Source of the DNA: Haematococcus lacustris
Taxonomy: Eukaryota; Chlorophyta; Chlorophyceae; Chlamydomonadales; Haematococcaceae
NCBI GenBank assembly: GCA_030144725.1
Contig: JASKMD010000031.1
Coordinates: 2,513,775-2,577,774, forward strand
Reading direction: 5' to 3'
Length of the DNA stretch: 64,000 bases
Under the pieces are notes generated by a model. That model ran no database searches, was not told where the DNA came from, and saw only the letters and a program-made list of their open reading frames with translations. Both the position numbers and the translations under genes were made by a program. Position 1 is the first letter of the stretch, and each line of letters opens with the position of its first letter. Positions 25,106 through 36,500 of the stretch are shown one piece after another.

Positions 25106-27558
25106 GCAGCGGCAGCGGCAGCAGCAGCGGCAGCGGCAGCAGCAGCGGCAGCAGCAGCGGCAGCAGCAGCAGCAGCGGCGGCGGCAGTGGCAGCGGTAGC
25201 GGCAGCAGCAGCAATGACGGTAGCGATATCAGCAGCACCCTGTCATACGATATTGTGTGCCATGTTTCAGCTGCGTCAGCTGGCATGAGTGTATGTGTGC
25301 ATGCAAGACTGGTTGGTGTAGGGGGTCAGGCAGCAGTGCAAGGGGTCATCACCCGCAGCCTCAGGGGCACTATTGTGAACATAGTGGATGTTTGGGCTGC
25401 ATAGCCATGGACAAAGTATGCAAGTGTTGCCGCACTGGCAGCTGTTGCTGCAGTCTTAAGCTGCTGAGCTGCCCCTTTGCAAGGCACACAGTGTCAGTGC
25501 GGGGTGAGCAGGCTGGCAGGCTGCATGGCCATATGGGCAGAGGCTGCAGCTCCTGGGCACCGGGGAGGGCAGAGGGTGACTGACCTCCCTCTCCGCGGCT
25601 TCAGGTACGTCTTCTGCCTGCAGCCAGCACAGGAGGGCACCATAGGAGCGCAGGGCTGGCTGGGCGCAGGCTGTTTGTTATCTGGCTGGTTGGCTGGTCA
25701 GCTGCTCAACAAGTGGGTGTCCAGCAGGTGTGGCTAACTCAATCCTTGAAGTCGACCACCTGGTCTGCTAGGCTGCCTGGCTGGCATGCTGTCCTGGCTG
25801 TTGGTTGCTGCTGCAGGTCACCACCCAGCTGAGAGCACTCCTCCACCACAAACGGTGGCAGGTGAGGTGCAGGGTGCTCCCCATGCGGCACACCCCATGT
25901 GGGCAATGCGTGACCCCAGCAATGCTCCTGGCACCCTGCCCCTGCCCCTGCCCCTGCCCCTGCCCCTGCCCCTGCCCCTACCCCTGCCCCTCCCCCTGCC
26001 CCACTATGTCGTTGCAGCCCCTCACCTCGTTACACAGCCCAGTGGGGAGCTTCCACACGGCCTTGCCCTTCAGTGGCCCATTCCTCTCCATCACCATCAG
26101 CACCTGCTGCTGCTCATTCAACACGAATGCGCCCACGCCCACCTGCACAGCCAGCACCGCCACACAGTGCCTCAGCTGCTGGTGTGCAGGCACAGCTGCT
26201 GGCGCCCGTGCCCCTCTACTACAGCACCATGGCCGCCTCCATGCCCTGCAGCCAGCCAGCCCTGCAGCACCACAGCCTGGCTGGAGAGCAGCGGCCCTCG
26301 CACCCAGCCCCGCAACCACCGCCCTGCCTCGCACTCTCCCCCACACCCTCTGGCTGTGAATGGTCATTCTCCACAGTACAGCTTGCAGGCTGATCATGGT
26401 GGGTGCAGGCTGATCATGGTGGTCATGGCCCCGCTAAGCCACATGGGTCATGCAGGATCATGTCTGTGGTGTGACAAGCTGCTCTATAACCGCGGCCCGG
26501 CTGCGCTACATGGGGATGGCAAGAAGCCTAAGCAGGGTGTCACCCAGTCCTTAACACTGCCCTGGTGGGATCTGTGATATGCCCGGCTTGAGCCTCCCTG
26601 GCAGCTAGCCGGCCACACTGTGGCTGGCAGTGGCCCTAGAGGCCAAGCTGCACTGCCCTGCTCCCAACTCAACGCATGCTCTACTTCGCCAGTACAAACA
26701 ACTCTATATGTGATGCGCCCTGCGTCCTGACAGCCTGTCGGCCGGCCATGCCTATGACATGCAGCCACGGCCACGCCTGTGACAAGCTGCACTGCCGTGT
26801 CCCATTTCAACGCTCACTCTACTTTGGCATTGCAACAACTTTGGCATGGCACAGCAGCTGATGCTTGCATGGATCCTGGGCACCTGCCGCTGTGCACCCC
26901 CTGCCCCCCATGCATGCATGTGAGATACCTGCAGCATTGAGCCTTGAAGCCTACATCCTCTGTGCCGCTGTGCATGCTCGCAAGGCTGATCAACATCTGC
27001 CAGTGTATTGAGGAAGATGACGGCGCTGCTGCTGACACTGCAGCGGAAGAAGATGCTGGGCCTGTCAGCAGCTGGCTGATGCTCCTTGCACACGCTGCAT
27101 GCTGCCCCTGGTCGAGGGTTCTCAGCGTCCTGGGTTGCCTTGCAGGGCTCTGAGAGCTGTGCAGACCACAGCAGAGCTGTGCAGTCCACCCCTTCATGTC
27201 GTTGCCTAGACGACTGCATGGCTCACAGCTGCCCACCCCTGCCCACCCCTGCCTGCCCCCTGCCTGCCCCCTGCCCACCCCCAGAGTAGAGCTGAAGCAC
27301 CTGGAGCTGAAGGCCACAGGGACACCCCAAGCATGACCACCCACCCCTGCCCACCCCCTGCCTGCCCGCTGCCCACACCCTGCCCGCCCCCTGCCCAACC
27401 CCTGACCCAGCCCACCTGGTGGGTGGCTCCCAGCGGCAGTGTGCAGGGGGAGGCAGCTAGCCAGCGCACCAGCATGATGTGTCTCTCACCTGCAGCCAGG
27501 TCCAGGTGAGGCGATGGCAGCAGCTTGCACAGCACGTGCACGCCATCACCGTCGCCAC

Positions 27559-27602
<44 letters not shown>

Positions 27603-28698
27603 GGTGGTGGTGGCGGGTGGGACGGCAGGAGCATCAGCGGTAGCCTTCATGGCCTGCGGTGAGTGATGTATTCATGATGGCGGAGCTTTGAGCTCCTGCT
27701 GCTCCTGCTGCTGCTGGCGCTGCCCCTGCTGCCATCACTGTGTTGTGTCAGAGCCTACACAACCTGCATGGGTTAGGGTTAGGGTTAGGGTCAGCCCTGA
27801 CCCTGACCCTGACCCTGACCCTGACCCTAACCCTGACCCTGACCCTGACCCTGACCCTGACCCTGACCCTGACCCTGACCCTGACCCTGACCCTGACCTG
27901 CATGGTGGGGCCTGAAGCCGCCCTCTTGCACAGCTGGGCCCACCAGGTGAGCATGGCTCAGGGGAAGCTTCATCCAAACACCACGCACACCGGCGTTGAC
28001 CCAGGTCTGTAAAATCATGCCACATCAGTCCACGACAGGATTATCATCATCATCATCATCATCACCACCAGCACGCACTAGCACCAGCGTGGCTGCCAGA
28101 CAACGATTTGCACGGGCTCCAATGATGTGGGAATGCCATGCCTAGGTGCCCTGCAGGCTTCTAGTTTTGTGCCCATGCATGCATGGCATTTTCTCAACTG
28201 CATTGTTTCCCGCAAATCCCGCTGCGCAATGCAGGCGCTACCCAGTGACAAACTATGCTGTGGGATGTGGGAAACATGTCAAAGTCGATGCAGCCGGTGC
28301 TGCCGCATTGGAGCATGGACTGCTTATGACTTTGTTTGCTGGTGGAGCTCTCCTTTGTTGCTCACACCAATGAAAAGCACATGCATAGGGAAGCAGCCTA
28401 TGTGTTTAGCAACTTGAATCAATGTGCCACCTTCAGCTTAAGGCATGGCAAAGGGACAATCCTGAGCCTGCGGCAGCCCTTAACCGTGTGTCACCTTTAA
28501 TGCTCCCTCTAACTTGCATCTGAACTCCACTGGGTCTTCAGGCAGTTGCAGTTCGTCAACTATGACACCCCCATAACTGTCTGTCTTGTAAGCTAAGCAC
28601 TCCTGATGCATGTTTAAGGCCGCTGTGCTGCACAAGGCACGGTTGCGCAAGCCAAGTAGTTTAGTGCGCGTGGCTAGCAGCCGAGGTTTGAATAGCAT
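24011..28698 (-). CDS. Nudix hydrolase of the plant NUDT2/6/7-type (ADP-ribose/NADH pyrophosphatase-like), complete
   Basis: Seven exons on the minus strand: 28495-28698, 27898-28006, 27416-27489, 26026-26142, 25585-25617, 24871-25017, 24011-24136. All junctions are GT-AG and in phase, giving 810 bp (269 residues), close to the 280-residue family norm. The N-terminus (MLFKPRLLATRTKLLGLRNR...) is basic and looks like an organelle transit peptide. Next come the pre-Nudix domain (YGGVIVDE, GVWMKLPLSHAHLV, GFRPHHA, HIMLVRWL, LPLGATHQ) and the Nudix core (VGVGAFVLNEQQQVLMV, KGKAVWKLPTG). The Nudix box is spread over three exons: GLCNE / AEDVPEAAERE / VLEETGI, a perfect GX5EX7REVXEEXGI. Then RQAHGFALGHSDLFVVV and LESAQWMSLEDYAQQPF follow. 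The family hydrolyses ADP-ribose or NADH to AMP plus a phosphorylated partner, with Mg held by the box glutamates. The last few residues before the stop (RGWVG) could be intronic if another exon exists. Confidence 0.9.
24224..24285. repeat. CCCCG pentamer run, about 12 copies
   Basis: In the last intron of the Nudix gene. Same unit as the giant array at 48634-49843. Confidence 0.95.
25050..25215. repeat. CAG/CGG-type trinucleotide tract
   Basis: cagcagcag with interspersed cggcag units in the intron 25018-25584 of the Nudix gene, starting about 30 bp upstream of the acceptor of exon 24871-25017 on the minus strand. Confidence 0.9.
25940..26002. repeat. CCCCTG hexamer tract
   Basis: About ten cccctg units in the Nudix intron 25618-26025. 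Confidence 0.9.
27560..27600. repeat. CAG trinucleotide tract
   Basis: About twelve cag units in the Nudix intron 27490-27897. Confidence 0.9.
27772..27898. repeat. GGTTAG / CCCTGA hexamer array with inverted halves
   Basis: Three gggtta units are followed by about eighteen ccctga units, one mutated to ccctaa. The first part can pair with the second. On the minus strand the array reads GTCAGG repeats and starts exactly at the donor of Nudix exon 27898-28006. Confidence 0.95.
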
Positions 28699-28960
28699 CG
28701 ATGCTCGCGCTCATCGCGTTGGCGACATGTACTGCATATACAGCGCACGAACACGCAGTGCATCGCGGCACAACTTGAGGTTACTTTGGCTTGCATGTAC
28801 ATCGTTGTTTGCCTATGTACATCGTTGTTTGTCAAATTGTCGTCCTGGCACCCTCTTGTCCGCAGTTGTTAATGTCATTGAGGTTAAAGCGTCGGTAGAC
28901 TGTTATGGCTGATGCAAACAATCAAAACCGACAATTTATAGTATTTGTGATGGCTTGACG
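28699..28960. promoter_or_regulatory. Shared upstream region between divergent Nudix and Fanzor genes
   Basis: The two start codons point away from each other 262 bp apart, so both promoters must lie here or inside the 5' ends. It contains a direct repeat of atgtacatcgttgtttg at 28795 and 28815. No canonical TATA position could be fixed; tttata occurs at about 28935. Promoter function is inferred from position only. Confidence 0.35.
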
Positions 28961-31957
28961 ATGTTGTTTTCTATGGCTAAGAAAAAAAGACGAACCGTGC
29001 CTAGGCCAGTGCCGGAGGACCCGGACAGTGACATTGAGGACCGCGACGAGGCACTACAGCCGGACCTCACCGAAGCGGAGCGAAATAGTAAGGTTTCCGG
29101 AGAGGCCCGCGCTGCCCGCGATAGGGACAACACATACCACGGCAGGAAGTGTAAGCTAGCCCACCTCATCGACCACTTGCCGCAAGAACTTTGGGATGCC
29201 TTCCTGGACGACGCGGTGCAGCCACGAGTGGAGGCCATCAGCGAGCGGGCGGTGCTCGCCAGCCTGCTGTTTGACTTACTCGTGCGCGGCTTGTTTACCA
29301 TTCACGTAGCCGACCCGCTCGGCCTGCACGACCAGCCCGTGTACACAGACATCCCAGTCTCCCAGGCAGCCATCCCGGACCTGAGCTGCAGGAACCTGTT
29401 CCTACAGCTGGTCCGCGGCCTGCCCGGAAATGGCGCAAACACTCGGCCCAACGCGGCAGTGGCTGCCGTGCTGGCCGCGCACCCCGACCTCCGCGCCCGC
29501 CTCGCAGCAATCCCTCGTCACCCCTCTGACACCAACATGGTGGACCACGTCGGGAAGCAGCTGGAGACAGCTTTCAGCAACATGCTAACTCTCCTCTTCG
29601 CTGGCAGGCTCAAGAAGTCTGTGTCCCTGGCTGGGGCAAAGGTCCTGCTGGGCACTGAGGAGCACCAGCGCAGGTTTGGGTTTAGGGGGCTGGTTGGTGG
29701 GCACCTGCCAGCCTGGTCAAAGCGGCAGTGCACCTATGTGCGCCGCATGGTGTGCGGGCTGGACGTCAGCTGGCTGGTGGGGGAGGGTGGGGTGGTGGTG
29801 ACTGAAGCCATGCAGGCTGAGGTGGCTTTGCAGCGGGGCCTGCTGGGGCTTGAGGAGGGGGAGCTGGTGAATGATGACTGGGTGGAGTATCCAGCAAACC
29901 GGGGCCGGCTGCTGCGCCATGCGGTGCACACCACCAGAGAGATGGAGGCAGCCATGGCAGCCTGGCAGCTGGACATGGTGCCCTGGCAGCAGGCTGAGCT
30001 CACCAACCCAGGGCTGCTGCCCAGGCCCCCCCGCCCCCCCACACCCTATACCATCACCCCCACCAGCAAGTGCCGTGCTCGGCATGTCTTCATCGACACA
30101 CGGGGCCTATACGGCATGATGCGTGACGCCGGCATGCTGGGGGTGCTGACAGAGGAGGGGGTCACCTCCTTGGCGAAGTTCAGGAACGGTGCCCTACCTG
30201 ACCCAGCGAGGCCGGGCCACTACATTGAAGGGCCCAAAGACAGCCATGTGAGTGATCCTTGCAGTCAGGTGCCAGCCAGTCCTTGGGTGCTCCGTCAGCT
30301 GCCATGTGTGCTGTCAACTGCCGTGTGAGCCTTCAGGCAGCTGCCTACACAGGCTGATGAGGTGCCTTGGTTGTGTTTATGGTGGCCGCAGGTGGCCAAC
30401 CGGTGGGACGCATTGCTGCCCGACCCTCGCCGCCAAAAGCTCGCCAGCCCCAAGCACAGCTTCGCGCAGATCGTGCACACCGACGGAGTCGCCATCAGCG
30501 TGATGTTCCTGCGGCCCAAGCCTGCAGCTCCACCCGCAGAGCTGCCGCGGATGGGCAGGCACATGGGCGCAGTCAACCCGCTGGCCCACCTCGACGCGGA
30601 GTGGCTTGGCGTGGACCCTGGCAAAACCAATATGGCCACTGTAGCGCACGAGGAGCGCAGCGCTGCCGGCACAGTGGTGTCCGTGCGGCACTGGAAGCTT
30701 ACAGCCGGGCAGTACTACCGCGACAGCGGCATCACACGGCAAGCCCAGGCAACCAAGAAGTGGCTGGCCGAGGTGAAGACGAAGGTAAGGCCTATTAGTA
30801 GTAGGCCTATAAGCTAGGGAGTAGCCAATCAAAGTCAGCTCATGCTCTTACACCTGGCCAACTGTTGTTGTTGTTGCTGCTACTGCTAAACCTGACCTTA
30901 CACATGTGTGCCTTCTGTGTTGTACCATGTGTGGCTGCAGCTCATCAAGCAGGCCAAGCAGCGGTGGCCGGACCGTGCCCTGGCACTGGCCTATGGGGCT
31001 GCTGGCTTCAGTGGCAGCGGCAGCATTGGCTGCAGGGGTGTCCCGGTCAGCCAGATGCTGAAGGAGGCGCTGAGGCAGTTCCCAGCAGGGCGAGTGGTGC
31101 TGGTAGATGAGTTCCGCACCAGCCGGGTCAGCTCAGCCTACAGCCACCCCAGTGAGGCCCTTCCTGGGCAGCCGCCTGAGTCCTTCAGGTGAGAGGGACA
31201 GTGGGGGAGGGTCAGGGTAGTGCTGGGAGGTGGTGGAGTTAAGGTGGCTGGGTAGGGTCAAGATTGGGAAGGTAAGGAAAAATCTTACAAATGTGCATTG
31301 CCCCATGTGTCCATGCAGGTGGCTGCGGCCAGTGTACAGCGAGGCGAAGCGTTCCCAAGTCAGGGGCTTGATGAGCTCAACAAGCTACAACATCAGGTAA
31401 GCAATGACCAGACAATGCACATGTACATGGCTGCAACATATCCCACATGAGGTGACACATGACATGACACATGACTTGACCTCATGCATGGCCCGTAGAG
31501 CGCGACTGGTTAGTTTAACATCCTGATGTTTTGGGTTTAACCACATCTTTAACCAATCTTTAACATACCCGTTTTGCTACCCTGGGACTGCTTCTCACTG
31601 GCTACTTCTGCCGGCATAGTGTCGCTGGGTGCATTGCCGTGTCGCGACCAGAACGACAGCAAAAAGGGACTCGTATCGCGACCAAACGGTCAACTTTAAC
31701 AATCGGTTTAACACTAACCTTTAACCAGTCCGGTCGCGCTCTAATGGCCCGCACCCATGTGCAGGTTCTATGACCGGGACGTGTCAGCCGCGCTGAACAT
31801 CCGCCGCTGTGCAGTCGGCCCAGGCCCACGCCCCACTGAGCTGTGCTACTGGGATGGCCGCCCAGCCATGCCAAAGCCAGGCCGGCCAGGCCAGGAGTGG
31901 GTGTACTTGCGTGACAAGGCCCTGTTGCGTAAGTGGCGGCGCAAGTGGCGACGATAG
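28961..31957 (+). CDS. Fanzor: eukaryotic TnpB-like RuvC nuclease, five exons, apparently intact
   Basis: Exons 28961-30247, 30392-30784, 30941-31188, 31319-31396 and 31765-31957 join in phase to 2199 bp (732 residues). A start at 28973 is also possible and would begin MAKKKRRTVP, a nuclear-localisation-like basic run. The first 500 residues form a long unassigned N-terminal region. RuvC-I is EWLGVDPGKTN (Asp about 504). RuvC-II is VVLVDEFRTS (Glu about 617), preceded by AYGAAGFSGSGS as in Fanzor/TnpB. RuvC-III is FYDRDVSAALNIR (Asp about 674). This D/E/D set and spacing is the TnpB/Fanzor nuclease signature; known members are RNA-guided DNA nucleases using a guide transcribed at the element's end. 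Unusually, the zinc-ribbon CxxC pairs expected between RuvC-II and RuvC-III are absent (TSRVSSAYSHPS instead). The C-terminus is very basic (LLRKWRRKWRR). Function as an RNA-guided nuclease here is inference. Confidence 0.87.
31496..31743. mobile_element. 248-bp hAT-like MITE in Fanzor intron 4
   Basis: Terminal inverted repeats of 11 bp (tagagcgcgac at 31496-31506, gtcgcgctcta at 31733-31743) are flanked by a perfect 8-bp duplication ATGGCCCG at 31488-31495 and 31744-31751. An 8-bp target duplication and TAGAG-type ends fit the hAT superfamily. The body is full of gtttaac/ttaaac words and encodes nothing. It ends 21 bp before the acceptor of Fanzor exon 5 and so lengthens this intron. Confidence 0.85.
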
Positions 31958-32104
31958 CCAGCTACAGCAAGACCATCCAAGAAACCAAGATACCAAACCC
32001 CTCACAAAGGGGATGTGTGTGAGTATGAGCTATAGAGTAGGGTAGAGCTCTTGCTAGTAGTAGCCTGGAGGCACACACACCAGAAGGCTGAGCTGGAGTG
32101 GGCA

Positions 32105-32214
32105 GTAGGCACACCGTCAGTAGCCTTTACAATAATGATCTCGCAGCCTGTGTTTGATTACAACTCCTGCTTTATTTTGGTGTTGCATGAGGGCTGTAGG
32201 GATCAAAACTTGAT
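32105..32214. repeat. Dispersed repeat, copy 2, 3' of the Fanzor gene
   Basis: Inverted match to 14956-15049. It ends gggatcaaaacttg at 32214. It begins about 150 bp beyond the Fanzor stop, so it may mark the right end of the mobile unit that carried Fanzor. Confidence 0.75.
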
Positions 32215-32266
32215 GAGGAATACATGCAGTGATGGGTAATACGTGTATCGATATCGAATTGTTTGT

Positions 32267-32334
32267 CTATTCATTTACCAGCTTCTGAACCCCAGTTCCT
32301 GTTTCCCTATTCATTTACCGGCTTCTGAACCCCA
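32267..32334. repeat. 28-bp direct repeat, two copies
   Basis: ctattcatttacc(a/g)gcttctgaacccca at 32267-32294 and 32307-32334, one mismatch. The surrounding 32215-32730 has no supported gene. Confidence 0.85.
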
Positions 32335-33526
32335 TTCGGCTAGTCCAAATCACAGCAGAGTACTAGTGATAGTAATAGTCCAAGTGAACGCTTGATACCG
32401 ACGTCAGGGGCCGAGTGAAAAGTTGAGGGGCTGAAGCGCTGAGATAGCACACAGTGATACGATAGCGCACAGTGCTGGTACCAGGGATGGGATTCGCAGT
32501 CATCAGGGGTGCGACCAATGATGTTGTTGTGACAGAGGCATTCACCTAGCGCCGGCCATAGCAAGCCTCCTCCGTAACCTGTCCCACTACCACAAAGCCA
32601 ACTGCTGTGTGCTTTTCTGAGCTATACAACTCAGAAAACAAGTTCACAGCTATGTAACTTCTGAAAATGGGCTGCATTGCTGACATGCTGGACATGCTTG
32701 AGTTTACGAATCAACAAGCTTATTACCAACAACAGCTGTTACCACGAACTTATTACAAGTTTGCCATTTTCAATCGTGCACCCGGCATAGCGTCCATGGC
32801 CTACTCAGCCTACACTACCCAATGGTGAAATCAGTATGCCCACGCATGCAGGAACGTGTCAATTCTGGCCCTTTTCCCTTGGCAAGTGTGGGGCTTGCAC
32901 ATCCGATGGCGGGGGTTAGCTCCAGGGCATCTCCATGCACACCAAGGGGCTACCCGCCACACACAAGGCAATGATTGCAGGTGCACGCACCCTTTAGATA
33001 CATAGCTGGCGTGACAGCAGAGGTTTACACACCATAGCAGGTGCATCCTTCCGCAAGCTGCCACTGTATGTGTGTGTGTGTGCCAGGCTGTCAGTCCCAC
33101 TGGCGCACCAGCGTAGCCCTACCTGCAGCCAGCCTTGCCACCATCTAGACATAGCAGCCCATACTGCAGCCAGCCTGCAGTGTTCCCAGCTGCATGGGCA
33201 GCCCAGCAGCAAGCGGTGGGGGACAGGGGAGGGAGGGCAGGGTGGAGGTGGCGGCACCCAGTTCCCAATGCACAGCTGGTGTGCTGAGAATTGCTCTGCT
33301 GCCAGGCCTGCTGCATGATCTGCAACCACATGCAAGCTCGACATGCAAGCTGACATTGCCAGCATGGGTTGGCCCTTACTGGCATTGCGGATGGCACTGT
33401 TGCTGCTGCTCCTGTCCTCCCTTGGCGATGCTGTGTGGGGCTGGGCGTCCGGGTTCAAGTAGCCAGAACCCTACAACTGGCATCTGACGAGCAGGCCTTG
33501 CACGCATGCGCTCATGCATGCACTCT

Positions 33527-36500
33527 TTAGTTGCGAAGGACGTTGCGTATGACCTGAGGTTTGGCCAGCTCCACATGGCCAGGGGTGCGCCAGAACAGCT
33601 TGCTTCGCGTGATGAACCTGGATCAGCAAAGCAGGCAACACAAGAGCCTGACCTGCCAGCCAAACTGCCTCATGTGTTGGGTGCCAGCATGCCCAGAGCA
33701 AGTCATTGTGCCGGCCCTGGCATGCTGCTAGTCCAGATAACGCACGCATGGCTGCCCTGCCTTACTCTACCAGCCACCAGGGACAGCCGCAACACACCAC
33801 AGACAGGGCATCAGCTGCTGCACGGATCAACAGCGGTGCAGACCATACCATGAACTGCCCAGACACCTCCACCACCAGCCTGCCATGAACTCCATGTGCC
33901 TGCTGCCCTGAAAAGCTCCATGCACTGCTCCACAGCTGGGTGCAGGCACCCACCCGTGGAAGTCTTTGCACTCATCCAACACGCTCTTAGGTATCCAGAC
34001 AGCCCTGCTCATGTCTTGCAAGGAAGCACGGTAGTTGGGCTGGGTCTGCGCAACGCCATGCAGGGCCAGGGCAGGGTGCTCATGAACACACAGACACACG
34101 CAAGCACTCGACCTGATGTGTGACAGCAATGATGATTGCCATTACTCAATGACGGCGCAGTGCCACACATTGCTGCTGCTGCTGCTGCTGCCACTACTGC
34201 TGCTAATGCCATGCAGGCTAGATCAGGAGTGGGGCGTGCATGCACTAAAATAATCTCATGCATGGTGCTGACACCGACGTGATTTAATGCCACAGAGGCT
34301 TAAAGTTGTGTGATGAAGGCAATGCTGCATGGCAATTCAACACGCCGGCCATGCAGTGCCAGCCACCCAACTTCCAGATTTCAAGCAGTGTGCTAGCGTA
34401 GCATCAGCTCCCTGGCCAGCAGGCTGGAGGCTGTCACGACATGCAGCTGCATCACAGGCGCTCAGCCTCACATAACCCAACATGGTGCAGGCAGCAGCTG
34501 GGTGAGTGGCGCATGAGGGGCAGGCAGGTCAGCAGGGTGGCCCCCAGGCCCTGCACACCTGCAGGAAGCTGATCAACTTGACTTCGAAGCTGCGGATCCA
34601 GCGCTCTATGCTGCTGTCCCCTCCACACTTGTAATCATTGAGCTCCTGCTCGCTGAACAGCAGTCCATCCTCACTCTCATCACCCTCCTGCCCACCATCC
34701 TTGTTGACATCAGTTGCCAAGACGAGCTGGTGGTGGTGTAGCAGGTGCTCGATGTTCAGCTGCACCACTGGCTGTTCACCATAGTGCGTAAAGACACTGA
34801 AGACGCCTGGAGGGTTGCCATCAAACAGCTTGGACAGCTGGATGGGAGGACGCAAGGATTTGTACTCACCCCACAGCCTGGGGTCGGCTTTATACATTGC
34901 ACCACCCAACGCGTTGGTGAACGACGCGTTGCGCCTGCATTGACTAGCGCCTTTAACAAACAGGGGCGCAGCGTCTATCAGCACGTATGCCGCCACCTGA
35001 CGCAGTCGCGCGGGGACGTCGTCGTTGCCAAACACCGCCGCGAGCACTTCATAACGCTCGTCGGCGGACATCGCTTTTAGAGTGCGCAGGTGGTCTTCGT
35101 AGCTGCGTTTGCTGTGTTGCTGGTAGCCGCCGCCTCTCTGCTGATGGCCTGGTCGGTAGCCAAGGTTGCGGCCTTCGGATTCATGACGTAACCCTCTGTA
35201 GCCGTCGCGCCCTCGCTGCTGGTCCCAAGGGACTTCACTGCCTTCCTCCCAATCTCCACCATCGCGCCCCTGGTCATCCTCCCGCGACAGCCCGTGGTTG
35301 TGACTCTGTTGCTTTTCACTGCCACCTCTCCAATTGCTTGCATAGCCTGGGCCGTGGGTTCGGTTGCCAGAGCTGGTAGACCAAGGAGTCGAGCCCCTGA
35401 CCTCGTTGCTCAACTCTGCCTGCCTCTGTGAGGACCTTAGTTGAGAGCCGGGTGAGCCGCACCTGAAGGGCCGCTCAAGCTGCACAGACGGCAGCGGCAG
35501 CAGCTTGACTGAGGCCAGGTGGACTACTGTGGGCCCAGCGCTGGCTGCTGCCCGCACATGCGAAGCTTCAGCCTGCACAGGTACACTCGCCTCACTCAAT
35601 GCGCGCGCCCCTGCTGCCCGCGCATGAGCCAACATCAGCTCCTGGGCTGAGCTGAATTGCTCAAGCTGCCCCACTGTGGGCAGGGCAGGCTGGTGTGACA
35701 GCCGCCTCCGGGCTGTGTAGGTCTCAGCGCTGACCGTGGCAGTTGTGCCAGGCCACAAGCTGTCAACCACTGCTTGCTGCGACACAGCTGCCGCCAACTC
35801 ATCCTTGGCTGCCAAGGGGGGGCTGACCAGCATCTGGCGTGGTCCTTGGCCAGGAGGCTTTGGCTCTATGGCCTGCTGCCCAGCAGCAAGACGAGGGGGC
35901 GGGGAGTCCTGGTCAGCAGCAGGCGCCTGACCTGGGTGCGTGGTCAGGACCCGTAGCGGCCCCCCAGCTGTGGAGTGTGCAGTGGCCACTGCTGCCATCA
36001 TGGCCTTCAAATGCCCTTGTTTGCCCGGCAGCTCAGGCGGCTGGCTGCCCGGGCCATGCTGCACCTGCTGTGTGGGCAGGGCGGCTGCAGGGAGCTGAGT
36101 CAGCGCCGCTCTCTGCCCTCCTGAGCCTCCAAGCAAGGGTCCCACACGCGCCCTTTTCTGCAGGGCCAGCTCATCGCTGCCGGCTGCGGCCTCACCTGCT
36201 CGCTTCACACCAGCGTCAGCGGCGGAGGGCAGTGGCCGCAGGGCGCCTGGCACAGCCACCGGGGGATCCCTGGTTGCGGGTGATGGGGGAGGCACGCCCT
36301 GGGCTGCTGCTGCTGCTGCTTTGGCCGCAGAGGCCTTCTTCAGCGCGGCTTGCACTTTCTCAGCCAGCTGCACCAGCTCAGGGTCGGGTTCGTCGTCATC
36401 ATCGCCCATGTCAGCATCAGCAGAGCCAGGGCAGGTGCTCTGTGCCACCGTGGATGCAGGCCAGACGCATCCAGAACCATCAGGGGGCAGACTATGGGTG

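Noticed and set aside
25817..25871. Plus-strand mini-exon flanked by ctgctgcag and gtgagg
   Set aside because: It lies inside an intron of the well-supported minus-strand Nudix gene and joins to nothing on the plus strand.
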